64,000 nt of DNA from Prochlorococcus sp. AG-315-D17 (GCA_003283685.1 QBWD01000002.1:1-64000); one strand, 5' to 3'. Counted from the stretch's first letter, positions 1-9,267 are shown. Numbers and translations are program-made. The notes: generated from the sequence alone by a model not told the origin.

Positions 1-190
1 GGAACTGATATTGATTTTGGCGTTTTAACTCGCTCCTATTTAGAACAAATTGAGGGAAAACAATCTGTTGAGATCAACTACTCAACTAATTTAGAAAACC
101 TTCAACAAGATTCTCAAGGTGATTGGTATTTAGATTTAAAAAGCCCCTCAAAGAATAGAATTGTAAAGTCAAGTTTTGTTTTTCTGGGAG
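1..190 (+). repeat. Left arm of a 190-bp perfect inverted repeat
   Basis: Bases 1-190 are the exact reverse complement of 2215-2404; position i pairs with 2405-i. The arm lies inside the mqo coding sequence. The match stops at 190/191, where this copy continues through mqo while the other copy runs into lepA. The left limit is only the edge of the window, so the true repeat may be longer. Confidence 0.95.
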
Positions 191-945
191 CAGGAGGAGG
201 TGCTTTATCTCTTTTGCAAAAATCAGGAATTCCAGAGGGATTGTCTTACGGTGGATTCCCCGTAAGCGGGAAATGGATGATTTGTGAGGAAGAGCATTTA
301 GCTGAAAGGCATTTTGCAAAGGTTTATGGAAATGCTGCTGTTGGTGCGCCACCAATGTCGGTACCTCATTTAGATACACGATGGATCGGTGGACAAAGAT
401 CTCTTTTGTTTGGACCTTTTGCAGGCTTTAGTTCGAATTTCCTCAAATATGGATCAAAATTGGATTTATTTAAATCAATTAAATCAACAAATATTTTGGC
501 GATTTTAGAAGCAGGTATAAAGAATATCGATTTAGGGAAATATCTAGTAAATCAACTTCTTCTAACTAATGAAGAACGTATTGAAACTTTAAGAAGTTTT
601 TTACCAAATCTGTCTCCAGATGATTGGAAACTTTCAGTTGCTGGGCAGCGAGTTCAAATAATCAAACAAACTTCTAAAGGGGGTGTCTTAAAGATGGGAA
701 CAGAAGTTGTATCATCTTCTGATGGATCCTTGGCTGCTTTGCTTGGTGCTTCTCCAGGCGCAAGCACTGCAGTCACAATCATGATTGAGGTGCTAAATCG
801 ATGCTGGGGGGAGAAAATGAAATCAAGTGAATGGCAAAAAAGAATGAATGATCTTTTCCCAAGCTTTGGAAAAGACATCAATTCAAATCAAGAAATACTT
901 TTAGCAATTCGAAATAGAAATGATTTCTTACTTAATCTAAGATAA
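1..945 (+). CDS. mqo: Malate:quinone oxidoreductase, C-terminal part (5' end missing)
   Basis: FAD-dependent membrane-associated enzyme that oxidises malate to oxaloacetate and passes electrons to quinone. The frame is open from base 1 and gives 314 residues. It begins at what is residue 187 of the N-terminal piece encoded at 2962-2215 on the other strand. Joined through their shared 190 bases, the two make a 500-residue protein, the normal length of the family. Visible C-terminal family signatures include the GAGGGALSLLQ segment and GASPGAST near residue 245. Identification is firm; the truncation belongs to the inverted duplication and window edge, not to gene decay. Confidence 0.9.
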   Translation, partial: GTDIDFGVLTRSYLEQIEGKQSVEINYSTNLENLQQDSQGDWYLDLKSPSKNRIVKSSFVFLGAGGGALSLLQKSGIPEGLSYGGFPVSGKWMICEEEHLAERHFAKVYGNAAVGAPPMSVPHLDTRWIGGQRSLLFGPFAGFSSNFLKYGSKLDLFKSIKSTNILAILEAGIKNIDLGKYLVNQLLLTNEERIETLRSFLPNLSPDDWKLSVAGQRVQIIKQTSKGGVLKMGTEVVSSSDGSLAALLGASPGASTAVTIMIEVLNRCWGEKMKSSEWQKRMNDLFPSFGKDINSNQEILLAIRNRNDFLLNLR

Positions 946-1032
946 AGCTCTATTTCTATTAAGGTATACATTTGGATTTTTCTTAGAGTTGTTTTTTATA
1001 GCTAAAAACCTTTTTCCCTTATTTGCTTTCGC

Positions 1033-2319
1033 ATGACTGATGTTCCCATTACTCGTCTAAGGAACTTCTGCATTATTGCTCATATAGACCATGGTAAATC
1101 AACCTTGGCAGATAGACTTCTGCAGGATACTGGCACTGTCTCGTCGCGAGATATGCAAGATCAATTTTTGGACAATATGGATCTAGAAAGAGAAAGGGGA
1201 ATAACTATTAAGTTACAGGCTGCAAGAATGAATTATAAAGCTTTTGATGGCGAGGAATATGTCTTGAATTTGATTGATACGCCTGGGCATGTTGATTTTT
1301 CTTATGAAGTTAGTCGTTCATTGCAAGCATGTGAAGGTGCATTGTTGGTCGTTGATGCCAGTCAAGGCGTTGAGGCCCAAACCTTGGCAAATGTTTATCT
1401 TGCTTTAGAAAATGATTTAGAAATAATCCCTGTCCTTAATAAGGTTGATTTACCTGGCGCGGATCCTCAAAAAATCAAGGATGAAATTGAATCAATAATT
1501 GGCTTGGATACATCAAAAGCAATTACTTGCTCTGCCAAAACAGGTCTTGGTATCCCTGAAATTCTAGAAGCTGTAGTTGAGAGGATCCCTTCTCCAAAGG
1601 ATGATATTTGTGGATCTACAAAAGCTCTTATCTTCGACTCTTATTACGACCCTTATCGGGGAGTTATTGTCTATTTCCGAGTGATAAGTGGTGGCATATG
1701 TATTAAAGATAAGATTTTGCTTATGGCTAGTAAAAAGAGTTATGAGTTAGATGAAATAGGTGTAATGGCTCCTGATCAAGTCAAAGTTAAGGCTCTTCAT
1801 GCAGGTGAAGTAGGATATTTAGCCGCCTCCATAAAGGCAGTCTCTGATGCAAGAGTCGGAGATACTATAACCTTAGTAGATAAACCTGCTGAAAAACCCC
1901 TACCAGGCTATACTGAAGCTAAGCCAATGGTTTTTTGTGGGTTGTTTCCTACAGATGCTGATCAATATCCAGATCTTAGAGAATCTCTTGATAAATTGCA
2001 GCTCTCAGATGCTGCGTTGAAATATGAACCAGAAACAAGTAGTGCAATGGGTTTTGGTTTTCGTTGCGGTTTCCTGGGTCTACTACATATGGAAATTGTT
2101 CAAGAACGATTAGAGCGTGAATATGATTTGGATTTGATTGTTACGGCACCATCAGTTATTTATAAAGTGAAAATGATAGATGGAGAGGTCTTGACTATTG
2201 ATAATCCATCTACTCTCCCAGAAAAACAAAACTTGACTTTACAATTCTATTCTTTGAGGGGCTTTTTAAATCTAAATACCAATCACCTTGAGAATCTTGT
2301 TGAAGGTTTTCTAAATTAG
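1033..2319 (+). CDS. lepA: Elongation factor 4 (LepA), truncated by a chimeric junction
   Basis: Translation GTPase that back-translocates ribosomes. The G1 motif AHIDHGKST lies at residues 16-24, followed by DTPGH and NKVD. The gene follows mqo by 87 bases, an arrangement that makes sense as native. Authentic LepA sequence runs for about 394 residues to the DNPSTLP segment (base 2214 or a few bases later). The last 34 residues are translated from the reverse strand of mqo and are not LepA. LepA is normally about 600 residues, so roughly the C-terminal third is missing. I read this as an assembly or amplification artefact rather than a real pseudogene. Confidence 0.92.
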   Translation: MTDVPITRLRNFCIIAHIDHGKSTLADRLLQDTGTVSSRDMQDQFLDNMDLERERGITIKLQAARMNYKAFDGEEYVLNLIDTPGHVDFSYEVSRSLQACEGALLVVDASQGVEAQTLANVYLALENDLEIIPVLNKVDLPGADPQKIKDEIESIIGLDTSKAITCSAKTGLGIPEILEAVVERIPSPKDDICGSTKALIFDSYYDPYRGVIVYFRVISGGICIKDKILLMASKKSYELDEIGVMAPDQVKVKALHAGEVGYLAASIKAVSDARVGDTITLVDKPAEKPLPGYTEAKPMVFCGLFPTDADQYPDLRESLDKLQLSDAALKYEPETSSAMGFGFRCGFLGLLHMEIVQERLEREYDLDLIVTAPSVIYKVKMIDGEVLTIDNPSTLPEKQNLTLQFYSLRGFLNLNTNHLENLVEGFLN

Positions 2320-2962
2320 TTGAGTAGTTGATCTCAACAGATTGTTTTCCCTCAATTTGTTCTAAATAGGAGCGAGTTAAAACGCCAAAATCAATATCAG
2401 TTCCACGGCTAATTCTTGTTGCCCCAATTAATTCATCTTCCGATCTACCCTCCATGACTAATGGAATCCAGTCTTTCAATTCAGCATGATCCATGGTGAA
2501 TTCCATTTCTGAAAAAGCAGAATGAGAACTGAGCTCAAAAAACCTTTTTTTTAAAAAAGAAATATCTTTTTTCCCAAAGACCAAACTTATATGCGGCAAC
2601 TTATTTAAAAACTTCTTTGGTAATAACTTTCCTTTTTCGCTCAAGGAAGCCCAAAGCTCCAAACTTTGTTCAAAAGATTTATTGATTTCAAAAGCCTTCG
2701 TAGTAAGGATCTCTCCATCTGCCTGAACTGGGGTGTAATTAAGCTCACAATTAGCCGCATGACCTGTCCCAGCATTATTTAAAGCATTACTGCTTTCCAA
2801 TCCAGGAGAAGCAAGACGCTCAATAATTAGCAAACGCAAATCAGGATCGAGCTCATGAAGCAATATCGCAAGCGTCGAGCTCATAATGCCAGCACCAATT
2901 AATATCGCGTCATATGTGTTTTCTGAGCTTAAGGCATTTGTATTAAACAAAATCTTTATCAA
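2210..2962 (-). CDS. mqo: Malate:quinone oxidoreductase, N-terminal part (3' end replaced)
   Basis: Encodes the FAD-binding N-terminus of Mqo: the dinucleotide-binding stretch [10 protein letters not shown] lies near residues 20-30 and the [12 protein letters not shown] segment near residues 61-72. Genuine sequence runs to about residue 249 (base 2215), after which the frame enters reversed lepA and stops at once. It is divergent from the NifU-like gene at 3026, with 63 bases between the starts. Residues 187-249 are duplicated in the copy at the window start. The intact gene would be this piece followed by bases 191-945. Confidence 0.9.
   Translation of the reverse strand: MIKILFNTNALSSENTYDAILIGAGIMSSTLAILLHELDPDLRLLIIERLASPGLESSNALNNAGTGHAANCELNYTPVQADGEILTTKAFEINKSFEQSLELWASLSEKGKLLPKKFLNKLPHISLVFGKKDISFLKKRFFELSSHSAFSEMEFTMDHAELKDWIPLVMEGRSEDELIGATRISRGTDIDFGVLTRSYLEQIEGKQSVEINYSTNLENLQQDSQGDWYLDLKSPSKNRIVKSSFVFLGE
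2215..2404 (-). repeat. Right arm of the 190-bp perfect inverted repeat
   Basis: Reverse complement of bases 1-190, separated from it by 2,024 bases that contain the rest of mqo and truncated lepA. The junction with lepA falls at about 2214-2223. There the bases ctcccagaa fit both the lepA reading and the reversed mqo reading, so the switch point shows a short microhomology. Confidence 0.95.
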
Positions 2963-3025
2963 GACCTATATACAGATTATCTAAAAATTAACTAAGCTAA
3001 ACATGTTCAAGTCAAGAGCTCTCAA

Positions 3026-3271
3026 ATGAGTAATGAAACACTCGCGCTAACTACTGAAAATGTTGAGAAGGTGCTTGATGAATTAAGACCATTTCTTATG
3101 GCTGACGGAGGTAATGTAGAGATTGCTGAAATAGATGGCCCTGTTGTAAAAGTAAGACTTCAAGGAGCCTGCGGCAGTTGCCCGAGCAGTACAATGACTT
3201 TAAAAATGGGTATAGAAAGGAAGCTTAGAGAAATGATCCCTGAAGTTAGTGAAGTTATTCAAGTCCTCTGA
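3026..3271 (+). CDS. NifU-like Fe-S cluster scaffold protein (Nfu type)
   Basis: A stand-alone Nfu domain of 81 residues that assembles and donates Fe-S clusters; in cyanobacteria the family supplies clusters to photosystem I and other proteins. The family signature CGSC is present, with C49 and C52 as cluster ligands, preceded by the conserved MADGGNVE segment at 25-32. The length matches other cyanobacterial NfuA/NifU-like proteins. It is divergent from mqo and monocistronic. Confidence 0.92.
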   Translation: MSNETLALTTENVEKVLDELRPFLMADGGNVEIAEIDGPVVKVRLQGACGSCPSSTMTLKMGIERKLREMIPEVSEVIQVL

Positions 3272-3308
3272 AATCTTATTAAATTGGTACTAAATTTTAT
3301 ATATCAAA

Positions 3309-3569
3309 TTAGTTTTGAGTCTTGAATTCTCTTTTAATAGCAGATTTATAATCAAGACAATCCAAAGGTAAGCCATTACATATTAAATATCCTAATGGAG
3401 CTATCATTCCGCTAGTCAAGATAAGGTTAGAGAAGTTAAATCCCATATTCTTAATAAAAAATGTTAAACCGTAAATAAGAATAAAATATAAATGTAAAGT
3501 TAAAAATTGATTAGGTCTTTGGACAGCCCATCTAAAGATAGATCCTAAGAAAAAGAAAAATCCTTTCAT
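3309..3569 (-). CDS. Small membrane protein of unknown function (86 aa)
   Basis: I do not recognise the family. Two hydrophobic segments are visible, at about residues 22-40 and 44-62, consistent with two membrane spans. The start is adjacent to an A/T-rich leader, and the gene converges on the NifU-like gene with 37 bases between. Composition matches its neighbours, so it is probably a real picocyanobacterial membrane protein. Confidence 0.6.
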   Translation of the reverse strand: MKGFFFFLGSIFRWAVQRPNQFLTLHLYFILIYGLTFFIKNMGFNFSNLILTSGMIAPLGYLICNGLPLDCLDYKSAIKREFKTQN

Positions 3570-3697
3570 TTTTTATTTTTTATTTTTTAAATCATACATA
3601 ACAACTGATCAAGTTTATAGGTCTAAGTATCTAAAGTTGGTTTTTGCAGTATACATCAAAATAAATTTTACTCATCTTCATACAATAGTTTCAAAAT

Positions 3698-3829
3698 CTA
3701 ATTCTTAGACTTTCTACTTTTTGAATATTCAACATGTAGTTTTTTCATTCTTCTAGACCAAATAAAAGTCGCAATAACAACCCATAAAAAGAAACAACCT
3801 AAAGCACTAAAGGTAGCTGTATAATTCAT
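3698..3829 (-). CDS. Single-span membrane micropeptide (43 aa), unknown
   Basis: An ATG at 3829 opens 43 codons ending in TAG at 3698. The product has one hydrophobic span at about residues 7-25, with Leu, Val, Ile and Trp, followed by a strongly basic tail rich in Arg, Lys and Ser, an inside-positive single-pass topology. It lies 11 bases after the stop of the permease gene on the same strand, so co-transcription is plausible. The function is unknown, and it could be a chance frame, but the clean TM-plus-basic-tail layout favours a real gene. Confidence 0.45.
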   Translation of the reverse strand: MNYTATFSALGCFFLWVVIATFIWSRRMKKLHVEYSKSRKSKN

Positions 3830-3840
3830 TTATTTAGAAC

Positions 3841-4509
3841 TCAAAAAACAATAATCGAAGTTTTCTGAAGCCAAAATATTCCTGTGACAATTGATAGTCC
3901 TCCTGTTCCTCTCATTAAAAAAGGATAAAACATTTTGTTAGCCTTATTTGCAGCAAAAGATATACCCAAGACTACACATCCCATAGCAAAAACTGATCCA
4001 AGTAAATAAGAAAATAAATATACTAAAGCCCCTGTTAAAGGGAGAGCCAATGCTGGAATAACTGCTATCAAGTGACTCGCTCCAGCAAATCCATGCAATA
4101 CCCCTAATCCAGTTGCAGCATGGGAATGTCTTCCATGAGTTTTATTACCAAGTGAATGAAAATGAACATGCTTATGAGGCATCCCATCTTTATGTCTATG
4201 GTTATGCATATGAATATTTAAGTTTAAAGATGTACTTATAGCTAAAAGTCCAATAACCAAAAGACTAATTCCAACAAGAAACTCTGCAAAGGAAGACATT
4301 TGTTCAATATTAACGAGATCTTTAGCCAAAATTGCACATATAGAGAGAATTAGAACACCTGTAGAATGTCCCAATCCCCATGCCAACCCATTTTTCAAAG
4401 CTACTCTAGGTTTTATTAAAGCTGATGGTGCCATTGCGACCATATGATCTGCACCACTAACTACATGAACAGCTCCTGCTGTAAAACCAGTTAAAACACT
4501 AATCAACAT
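3841..4509 (-). CDS. Nickel/cobalt-type membrane permease with histidine-rich loop
   Basis: A 222-residue integral membrane protein with about six hydrophobic segments. Helix 1 carries HVVSGADH at residues 15-22, resembling the His-x-Asp-His nickel-coordinating signature of NiCoT/RcnA/UreH-type permeases, and helix 2 carries GHS. A central hydrophilic loop (about residues 95-133) holds more than ten histidines, and a second half begins with GVLHGFAGASHL. I infer transport of nickel or cobalt. Prochlorococcus needs nickel for its superoxide dismutase and, in many strains, urease. The direction of transport cannot be read from sequence. Confidence 0.75.
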   Translation of the reverse strand: MLISVLTGFTAGAVHVVSGADHMVAMAPSALIKPRVALKNGLAWGLGHSTGVLILSICAILAKDLVNIEQMSSFAEFLVGISLLVIGLLAISTSLNLNIHMHNHRHKDGMPHKHVHFHSLGNKTHGRHSHAATGLGVLHGFAGASHLIAVIPALALPLTGALVYLFSYLLGSVFAMGCVVLGISFAANKANKMFYPFLMRGTGGLSIVTGIFWLQKTSIIVF

Positions 4510-4728
4510 GATAGAAGATTCATAATCAGGCTTTTCAACAGAAAATTTCTCACTTTCACCTTTAGCAATTAAAGGTTACTTGATGCTTAATGATATTACA
4601 TGGCTGTACTCAAATTATTATATGGTTCAACTGTCGAATAAATTAATTAATATGAATAACCAAAAAGAACTAAATTAACCTATAAAAATATATCTAAATA
4701 ATATAAGAAGTACTAGATTGTTGAATGC

Positions 4729-4920
4729 TTATTTTTTACCGCTGTGACCATGAGCTATTCCTAACTCATGCATTTTTGCATGTTCATCGATAGTATCTCT
4801 GAGTTCTTTTGAACCAGGACCAAATGTTGCATAAAGGCCATAGGCAAGAGCGCCTAAAACTACTACAACTATTCCTCCAATAACTACCAACAAAGTAGGA
4901 TCAGTACTTGTAACTTCCAT
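4729..4920 (-). CDS. PsbN-like small membrane protein with His-containing tail
   Basis: 63 residues: one transmembrane helix at about residues 10-32, followed by YATFGPGSKELRD, which closely resembles the YTAFGPPSKELRDPF motif of PsbN. PsbN is a thylakoid protein needed for photosystem II assembly. Usual PsbN proteins are about 43-46 residues; this one has an extra C-terminal stretch with four histidines and a lysine end. It may be a diverged paralogue, because psbN normally sits near psbH. It lies 219 bases upstream of the His-rich permease on the same strand. Confidence 0.6.
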   Translation of the reverse strand: MEVTSTDPTLLVVIGGIVVVVLGALAYGLYATFGPGSKELRDTIDEHAKMHELGIAHGHSGKK

Positions 4921-5023
4921 TTAATTCATAAATTTAAAACTATAATACTATATTTCTACTAAATACGAGAGCAAGGACAAGCATGTTGATGTTAAGCAGG
5001 TCCACCTCTAAAATTATTTCCTA

Positions 5024-5122
5024 TTACAGAGTTGAGTTATAAGCTAACAATCCAAAAAAGCCTAGTATTAAAAGGATACTTGCAATACGACTAAAGGTTA
5101 TAGGGCCAAAGTCTATTTTCAT
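5024..5122 (-). CDS. Possible single-span micropeptide (32 aa)
   Basis: An ATG at 5122 and TAA at 5024 enclose 32 codons. The peptide has a short polar N-terminus with FGPITF, then a hydrophobic helix of about 18 residues. Its size and topology are like the many single-helix photosystem subunits, but I cannot match it to one. It occupies the 381-base gap between 4921 and 5301, in which I see no other gene. Low certainty. Confidence 0.3.
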   Translation of the reverse strand: MKIDFGPITFSRIASILLILGFFGLLAYNSTL

Positions 5123-5301
5123 CGATTTAAAAGAATAAATTCTATACTAACAGCAAACTTCCAAAAGATTGGTAAAGTTTTTTAAAATTACTATTTAAAA
5201 ATTATTTGAAGAGTTTTAGGAAATTCAGTAATTAAACTTATTTTTCCAGTTCCAAAACTATTAAATACTTCCTATTTATTATTTTCTCTATTAATTTCTA
5301 A

Positions 5302-5559
5302 ATGATGAAGATTGCCATCAAATATCTTCTCACTTCTCTTGATCTGCCCATCAAACATTACAACCCACTCTTGAGCAATGACATTTTGTTCTTCTTGATC
5401 TTCCATTGCCTAATTAAATCAATTCAAACTATATCATATAGCTATTTGAGCAATTTATTTGATTCAGACCTAAGCCTAAGTATTGCAATATATCAATCTA
5501 TTGTTCAAAAAGACTTGCAAGAATCCATACAAGTCTTTAACTCTGATTGGATTTATTAA
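5302..5559 (+). CDS. Hypothetical protein (85 aa)
   Basis: An open frame of 85 codons beginning ATG ATG. The product has a hydrophobic stretch at about residues 28-42 and no recognised motif. It precedes the aminotransferase gene on the same strand by 63 bases. There is no clear ribosome-binding site. It may be real or a chance frame in AT-rich DNA. Confidence 0.35.
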   Translation: MMKIAIKYLLTSLDLPIKHYNPLLSNDILFFLIFHCLIKSIQTISYSYLSNLFDSDLSLSIAIYQSIVQKDLQESIQVFNSDWIY

Positions 5560-5622
5560 GATAAAAGCATATTTAAATTTTAGAAGATATCCCTTAATAG
5601 ACTTATTAAGTATTGCAAACAA

Positions 5623-6831
5623 ATGAAAAAGATTTTTCAAAGCTCATTAAGGGCCAATATGCAAGCTTTGAAAAATAAGCAATATTTTAATTATGGAGGA
5701 CAGGGACCTTTACCTTCTGACTCAATAAAAGCAATAACTAATAGCTGGCATGAAATTCAAGAGCTTGGTCCATTTACTAATGATGTTTGGCCTTATATTA
5801 CTAAAGAAATTTTAACCACCAAAAGTCTTATTTCAGAGATTTGTGGTACACATCCCAAGAGAATCGCTTTAACAGAAAATGTTACTTCTGGCTGCCTAAT
5901 GCCACTTTGGGGATTACCTTTTTCTGCTGGTGATCACTTACTAATTAGTGACTGCGAACATCCTGGAATCGTAGCAGCCTGTAAAGAACTAGCTCGTAGA
6001 AAAGAGCTTGAGATTGGAGTACTCCCTGTACAAACTTTAGGCAAAGGCTGCGATAAAGAAAATGATACAAATGAAAAAGTACTTAGCAACTTAGAGGTAC
6101 ATCTTCAAAAGAATACAAGACTAGTTGTAATATCACATCTCCTGTGGAATACAGGGCAAATAATGCCAATAGAACTTATCGCCAAGAAACTAGCTGAGCA
6201 TCCCCATAAACCTTTTTTATTGGTAGATGCAGCCCAAAGTTTTTGCCATATTCCTATAAAAGATGCTTGCGATAAAGCAGATATTTTTGCTTTTACAGGG
6301 CATAAATGGGCATGCGGACCAGAAGGGCTTGGAGGAGTCGCCCTGTCTGAAAGAGTTTTAAAGGAATCAAATCCAACATTCATAGGATGGAAAAATTTAA
6401 AAGCAGAGGTAGGAATTCATATCAATAAAAAAAAACCTTTTCATTCTGATGGTAGACGTTTTGAAGTCGCGACATCTTGTATACCACTTTTAGCAGGTCT
6501 TAGAAATTCACTAATAATGCTGCAAAAAGAAGGGACAGAAACTGAGCGTTTAAATAAAATCAAAAATCTTAGTTCAAAACTATGGAGCGAATTAAAAGAA
6601 ATTGAAAAAATAGAACTTATTTCAAAGAGACCTCCATCAACAGGGATAGTTAGCTTTATTATGAATATAAACAAATCTCCCGAAGAAATAGTCAATACTC
6701 TTGGCAAGCAAAAATTATGGCTCCGTGTACTTGAAGATCCGAAATGGCTTCGGGCATGTGTACACATAACAACTGATAAGTCCGAGATAGATAATCTAAG
6801 CCGTGCAATCAAAAATATAAAAATGAATTAA
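5623..6831 (+). CDS. PLP-dependent class V aminotransferase (cysteine desulfurase-like)
   Basis: 402 residues of the fold-type I class V family, which includes cysteine desulfurases, selenocysteine lyases and isopenicillin N epimerase-like enzymes. The cofactor region VDAAQSFCHIP is followed by FTGHKWACGPEG, whose Lys228 is the expected Schiff-base lysine. The N-terminus FNYGGQGPLP and TENVTSG fit the epimerase/NifS-like branch common in cyanobacteria. I see no obvious mobile Cys loop, so a desulfurase activity is not certain. It converges on murE. Confidence 0.8.
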   Translation: MKKIFQSSLRANMQALKNKQYFNYGGQGPLPSDSIKAITNSWHEIQELGPFTNDVWPYITKEILTTKSLISEICGTHPKRIALTENVTSGCLMPLWGLPFSAGDHLLISDCEHPGIVAACKELARRKELEIGVLPVQTLGKGCDKENDTNEKVLSNLEVHLQKNTRLVVISHLLWNTGQIMPIELIAKKLAEHPHKPFLLVDAAQSFCHIPIKDACDKADIFAFTGHKWACGPEGLGGVALSERVLKESNPTFIGWKNLKAEVGIHINKKKPFHSDGRRFEVATSCIPLLAGLRNSLIMLQKEGTETERLNKIKNLSSKLWSELKEIEKIELISKRPPSTGIVSFIMNINKSPEEIVNTLGKQKLWLRVLEDPKWLRACVHITTDKSEIDNLSRAIKNIKMN

Positions 6832-6849
6832 AACATCAATCTAATCAAA

Positions 6850-8367
6850 CTAATTCATTCTTAATGCTAATTCTGCCTGATTACGATCATCAAAATATAT
6901 TTTTTGATCTCCTAAAATTTGATAATCTTCATGTCCTTTTCCCGCAATCAGAACAACGTCTCCTTTGCTTGCTTTTGAAATAGCGAACTGAATTGCTATA
7001 GCTCTATCCTGCTCAATGAGTAAGTTGTTATCATAACCAATTCCAACTTGAATATCTTTAAGTATTCTTTGAGGGTCTTCTTGTCTTGGGTTGTCAGATG
7101 TCAAGACAATATAATCGGAAAACTTGAAAGCAACTTCTCCCATTTTTGACCTTTTACCTCTATCTCTATCGCCACCACAACCAAATACACAAATAAGTTT
7201 TCCTTTAGTAAAAGACCTTGAAGCAATCAAAGCATTCTTCAAGCCATCCGGCGTATGCGCATAATCAACGAGCACAATTGGATGGCCATCTTTAGATGTA
7301 TACCCAGGAATATTAATCCGTTGCATTCGACCTGGGACTCCTGGAAATTTTCCTATAGCATCTAAAAGTTCATTTAATGGAAGTCCTTGCTGAACAAGAA
7401 TTCCTATGCCCTGCAGGGTATTCATTAAATTGAATTCACCTACTAATGGTGAAGAAAAGTTTCCTGATCCAGCTGGCGAATGCAATTTCCCCGTACACCC
7501 ATCTGAACTAATTTGAAGATCGGTATAAAAAAGATCTATTTTTCTAAAGTTCTTGGAATTTTCATATAAAGAGCATGTCCAACATTTTTGTTTTAGATCA
7601 TTTGCTAATAGTACCCCCCATTCATCATCAATATTGACTATTGCCCTAGCATTTCCAGCCTTTAATAGAGGAGATCTAAATAAATCAGCCTTAGCTTCAA
7701 AATACGACTCCATTGAGTTGTGATAGTCCAAATGATCTCTTGACAGATTAGTAAAGATTGCTCCCGAGAAATGACATCCCGCAACTCGATGTTGAGATAA
7801 AGCATGAGAACTTACCTCCATAGCTACTAATTCAACACCCGCCTTTACTGCTCTATCGAGTTGAGCCTGTAGAGGAACCGCAAAACTAGTTGTATGAATT
7901 GCAGTTTCTTCATAGGAAGGCCAGCGATTAACCAAGGTTCCCAACAATGCTGAAGGAATGCCAATAGAAGAACTTAAAAATTCAATTAAATATGATGTTG
8001 TTGTTTTACCATTTGTACCAGTAACACCTATTAAAGAAACTTTTGAAGAGGGTTCTCTCCAAAAATCTGCTGCTAATTTCCCAATCCACAATGCAATGGG
8101 ATCTGGGAACACAACTACAGGTTTCTCTTCTGATGCAGGCTTCAAAAGAGAAGCATCTTTACTTATAATCGCAGCGCAAGCACCTGATGCCAGTGCCTTA
8201 TCCCAATAAACCCCTCCATCAACTTTTTCCCCTTTCAAGCCTAAAAACAAATCACCTTTTTCTATGTTTTGAGAATCACATGAAAGATTTTTTATTTTTG
8301 GGTTAGGCAAATAAGAAGGGACTTCAATACCAATCGCTTTTAATAAAGAGTGAAGATGACGAGACAA
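6850..8367 (-). CDS. murE: UDP-MurNAc-tripeptide synthetase (MurE)
   Basis: Cytoplasmic ATP-dependent ligase that adds meso-diaminopimelate to UDP-MurNAc-L-Ala-D-Glu in peptidoglycan synthesis. 505 residues, the usual length. The ATP-binding motif GVTGTNGKTTT is at 114-124, and the DNPR motif at 425-428 specifies diaminopimelate rather than lysine. GKGHEDYQ near the C-terminus is also characteristic. It is preceded by a long AT-rich hairpin that separates it from the upstream redox gene. Confidence 0.95.
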   Translation of the reverse strand: MSRHLHSLLKAIGIEVPSYLPNPKIKNLSCDSQNIEKGDLFLGLKGEKVDGGVYWDKALASGACAAIISKDASLLKPASEEKPVVVFPDPIALWIGKLAADFWREPSSKVSLIGVTGTNGKTTTSYLIEFLSSSIGIPSALLGTLVNRWPSYEETAIHTTSFAVPLQAQLDRAVKAGVELVAMEVSSHALSQHRVAGCHFSGAIFTNLSRDHLDYHNSMESYFEAKADLFRSPLLKAGNARAIVNIDDEWGVLLANDLKQKCWTCSLYENSKNFRKIDLFYTDLQISSDGCTGKLHSPAGSGNFSSPLVGEFNLMNTLQGIGILVQQGLPLNELLDAIGKFPGVPGRMQRINIPGYTSKDGHPIVLVDYAHTPDGLKNALIASRSFTKGKLICVFGCGGDRDRGKRSKMGEVAFKFSDYIVLTSDNPRQEDPQRILKDIQVGIGYDNNLLIEQDRAIAIQFAISKASKGDVVLIAGKGHEDYQILGDQKIYFDDRNQAELALRMN

Positions 8368-8489
8368 AGCTAAACCTCTGAATTCGAATACGTAAATTTA
8401 ATGTCCACAAAAATTATAAAAATACATATTATTAGTCATTAATAAACGACTCTACTTACTAGCAAGAAGATGAAGACTTGAGAATGAAC

Positions 8490-8538
8490 TCATAAGTAAT
8501 AAGGATAAACTACTTTAGTTTATCCTTATTACTTATGA
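8490..8538. terminator. Long perfect AT-rich hairpin, putative terminator
   Basis: A 23-bp perfect inverted repeat (8490-8512 with 8516-8538) with a three-base loop. It lies downstream of the glutaredoxin-like gene (ending 8621, minus strand) and upstream of murE. There is no distinct T-run after it on the minus strand, but the perfect stem would be stable in RNA. It is the only notable structure in the 253 bases between the genes. Confidence 0.55.
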
Positions 8539-8620
8539 AAGCAAATCAAAGCATAGGAGCTAATTAAATTATTGATTGATTAAACTTATTGAAAGCGCTA
8601 GTTACGTAATTTATAAATCC

Positions 8621-8932
8621 TCAAGATAACTGATAGCAATTATTTAATTTCTTCTGAAGCCATGAAAAAAGATTATCCTTCTTAAGTCGTGGAGAGACTC
8701 TTGGCAACTCAATTCTTCTGGCTAATTTACTAGAATCAAGAACTAATACAGGGACCTCATTTGTATAAAGTCTTCTCTCGTCCAACGATACCTCTGTGCT
8801 ATCAATGTCCAGGATTTTAAGTACAACTGAAGGGTCTAAATTTGTAAAGGAAATATTTAATAAGCGTTCCTCTAATGCTTCGCACAAACAGCAGCCTTTA
8901 CGAGAGAACAAAATCAATACTTCTGGTTTCAT
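8621..8932 (-). CDS. Glutaredoxin-like thiol-disulfide protein (DUF836 type)
   Basis: 103 residues with a thioredoxin-fold N-terminus, LILFSRKGCCLC, in which C14 and C17 form a CxxC motif, then NEVPVLVLD around residues 58-66, the cis-Pro region of glutaredoxins. A cytoplasmic redox role is inferred; the substrate is unknown. It overlaps the yidD stop codon (TAATG arrangement) and so is translationally coupled to yidD. Confidence 0.8.
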   Translation of the reverse strand: MKPEVLILFSRKGCCLCEALEERLLNISFTNLDPSVVLKILDIDSTEVSLDERRLYTNEVPVLVLDSSKLARRIELPRVSPRLKKDNLFSWLQKKLNNCYQLS

Positions 8933-9168
8933 TAGTCTGGAACAGGATCACATCCACAAGGAGTAAGCGGATGACATTTGCTCAATCTTCGTATCGTCAG
9001 CCATCCCCCTTTCCATGGTCCATGCCTAGAAATAGCTTCTATTGCATAGGAACTACAACTCGGTATAAACCTACAACTAGGACCAGATAAAGGAGATATC
9101 CATTTTTGATAGAAAGCAATCAAGCCTAAAAAAACAGACGCAATAATTTCATTGATCCTTAAAAGCAT
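8932..9168 (-). CDS. yidD: Membrane protein insertion efficiency factor YidD
   Basis: 78 residues. The family core [23 protein letters not shown] is complete except that I give it in parts here: [16 protein letters not shown] and the later CHP...GCDPVP. YidD helps YidC-mediated insertion of inner-membrane proteins. The N-terminal amphipathic/hydrophobic segment covers residues 1-20. It is first in a two-gene operon with the glutaredoxin-like gene and divergent from rpsD, with 99 bases between. Confidence 0.93.
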   Translation of the reverse strand: MLLRINEIIASVFLGLIAFYQKWISPLSGPSCRFIPSCSSYAIEAISRHGPWKGGWLTIRRLSKCHPLTPCGCDPVPD

Positions 9169-9267
9169 GTTTAACGATAGAATAAGAAACTGGCTAACAA
9201 TCAGGGTAAGTCGGATTATCTATCAGGTTACCTTGTCCAGTAAAAACCATTACTAAATTTCACCCCT

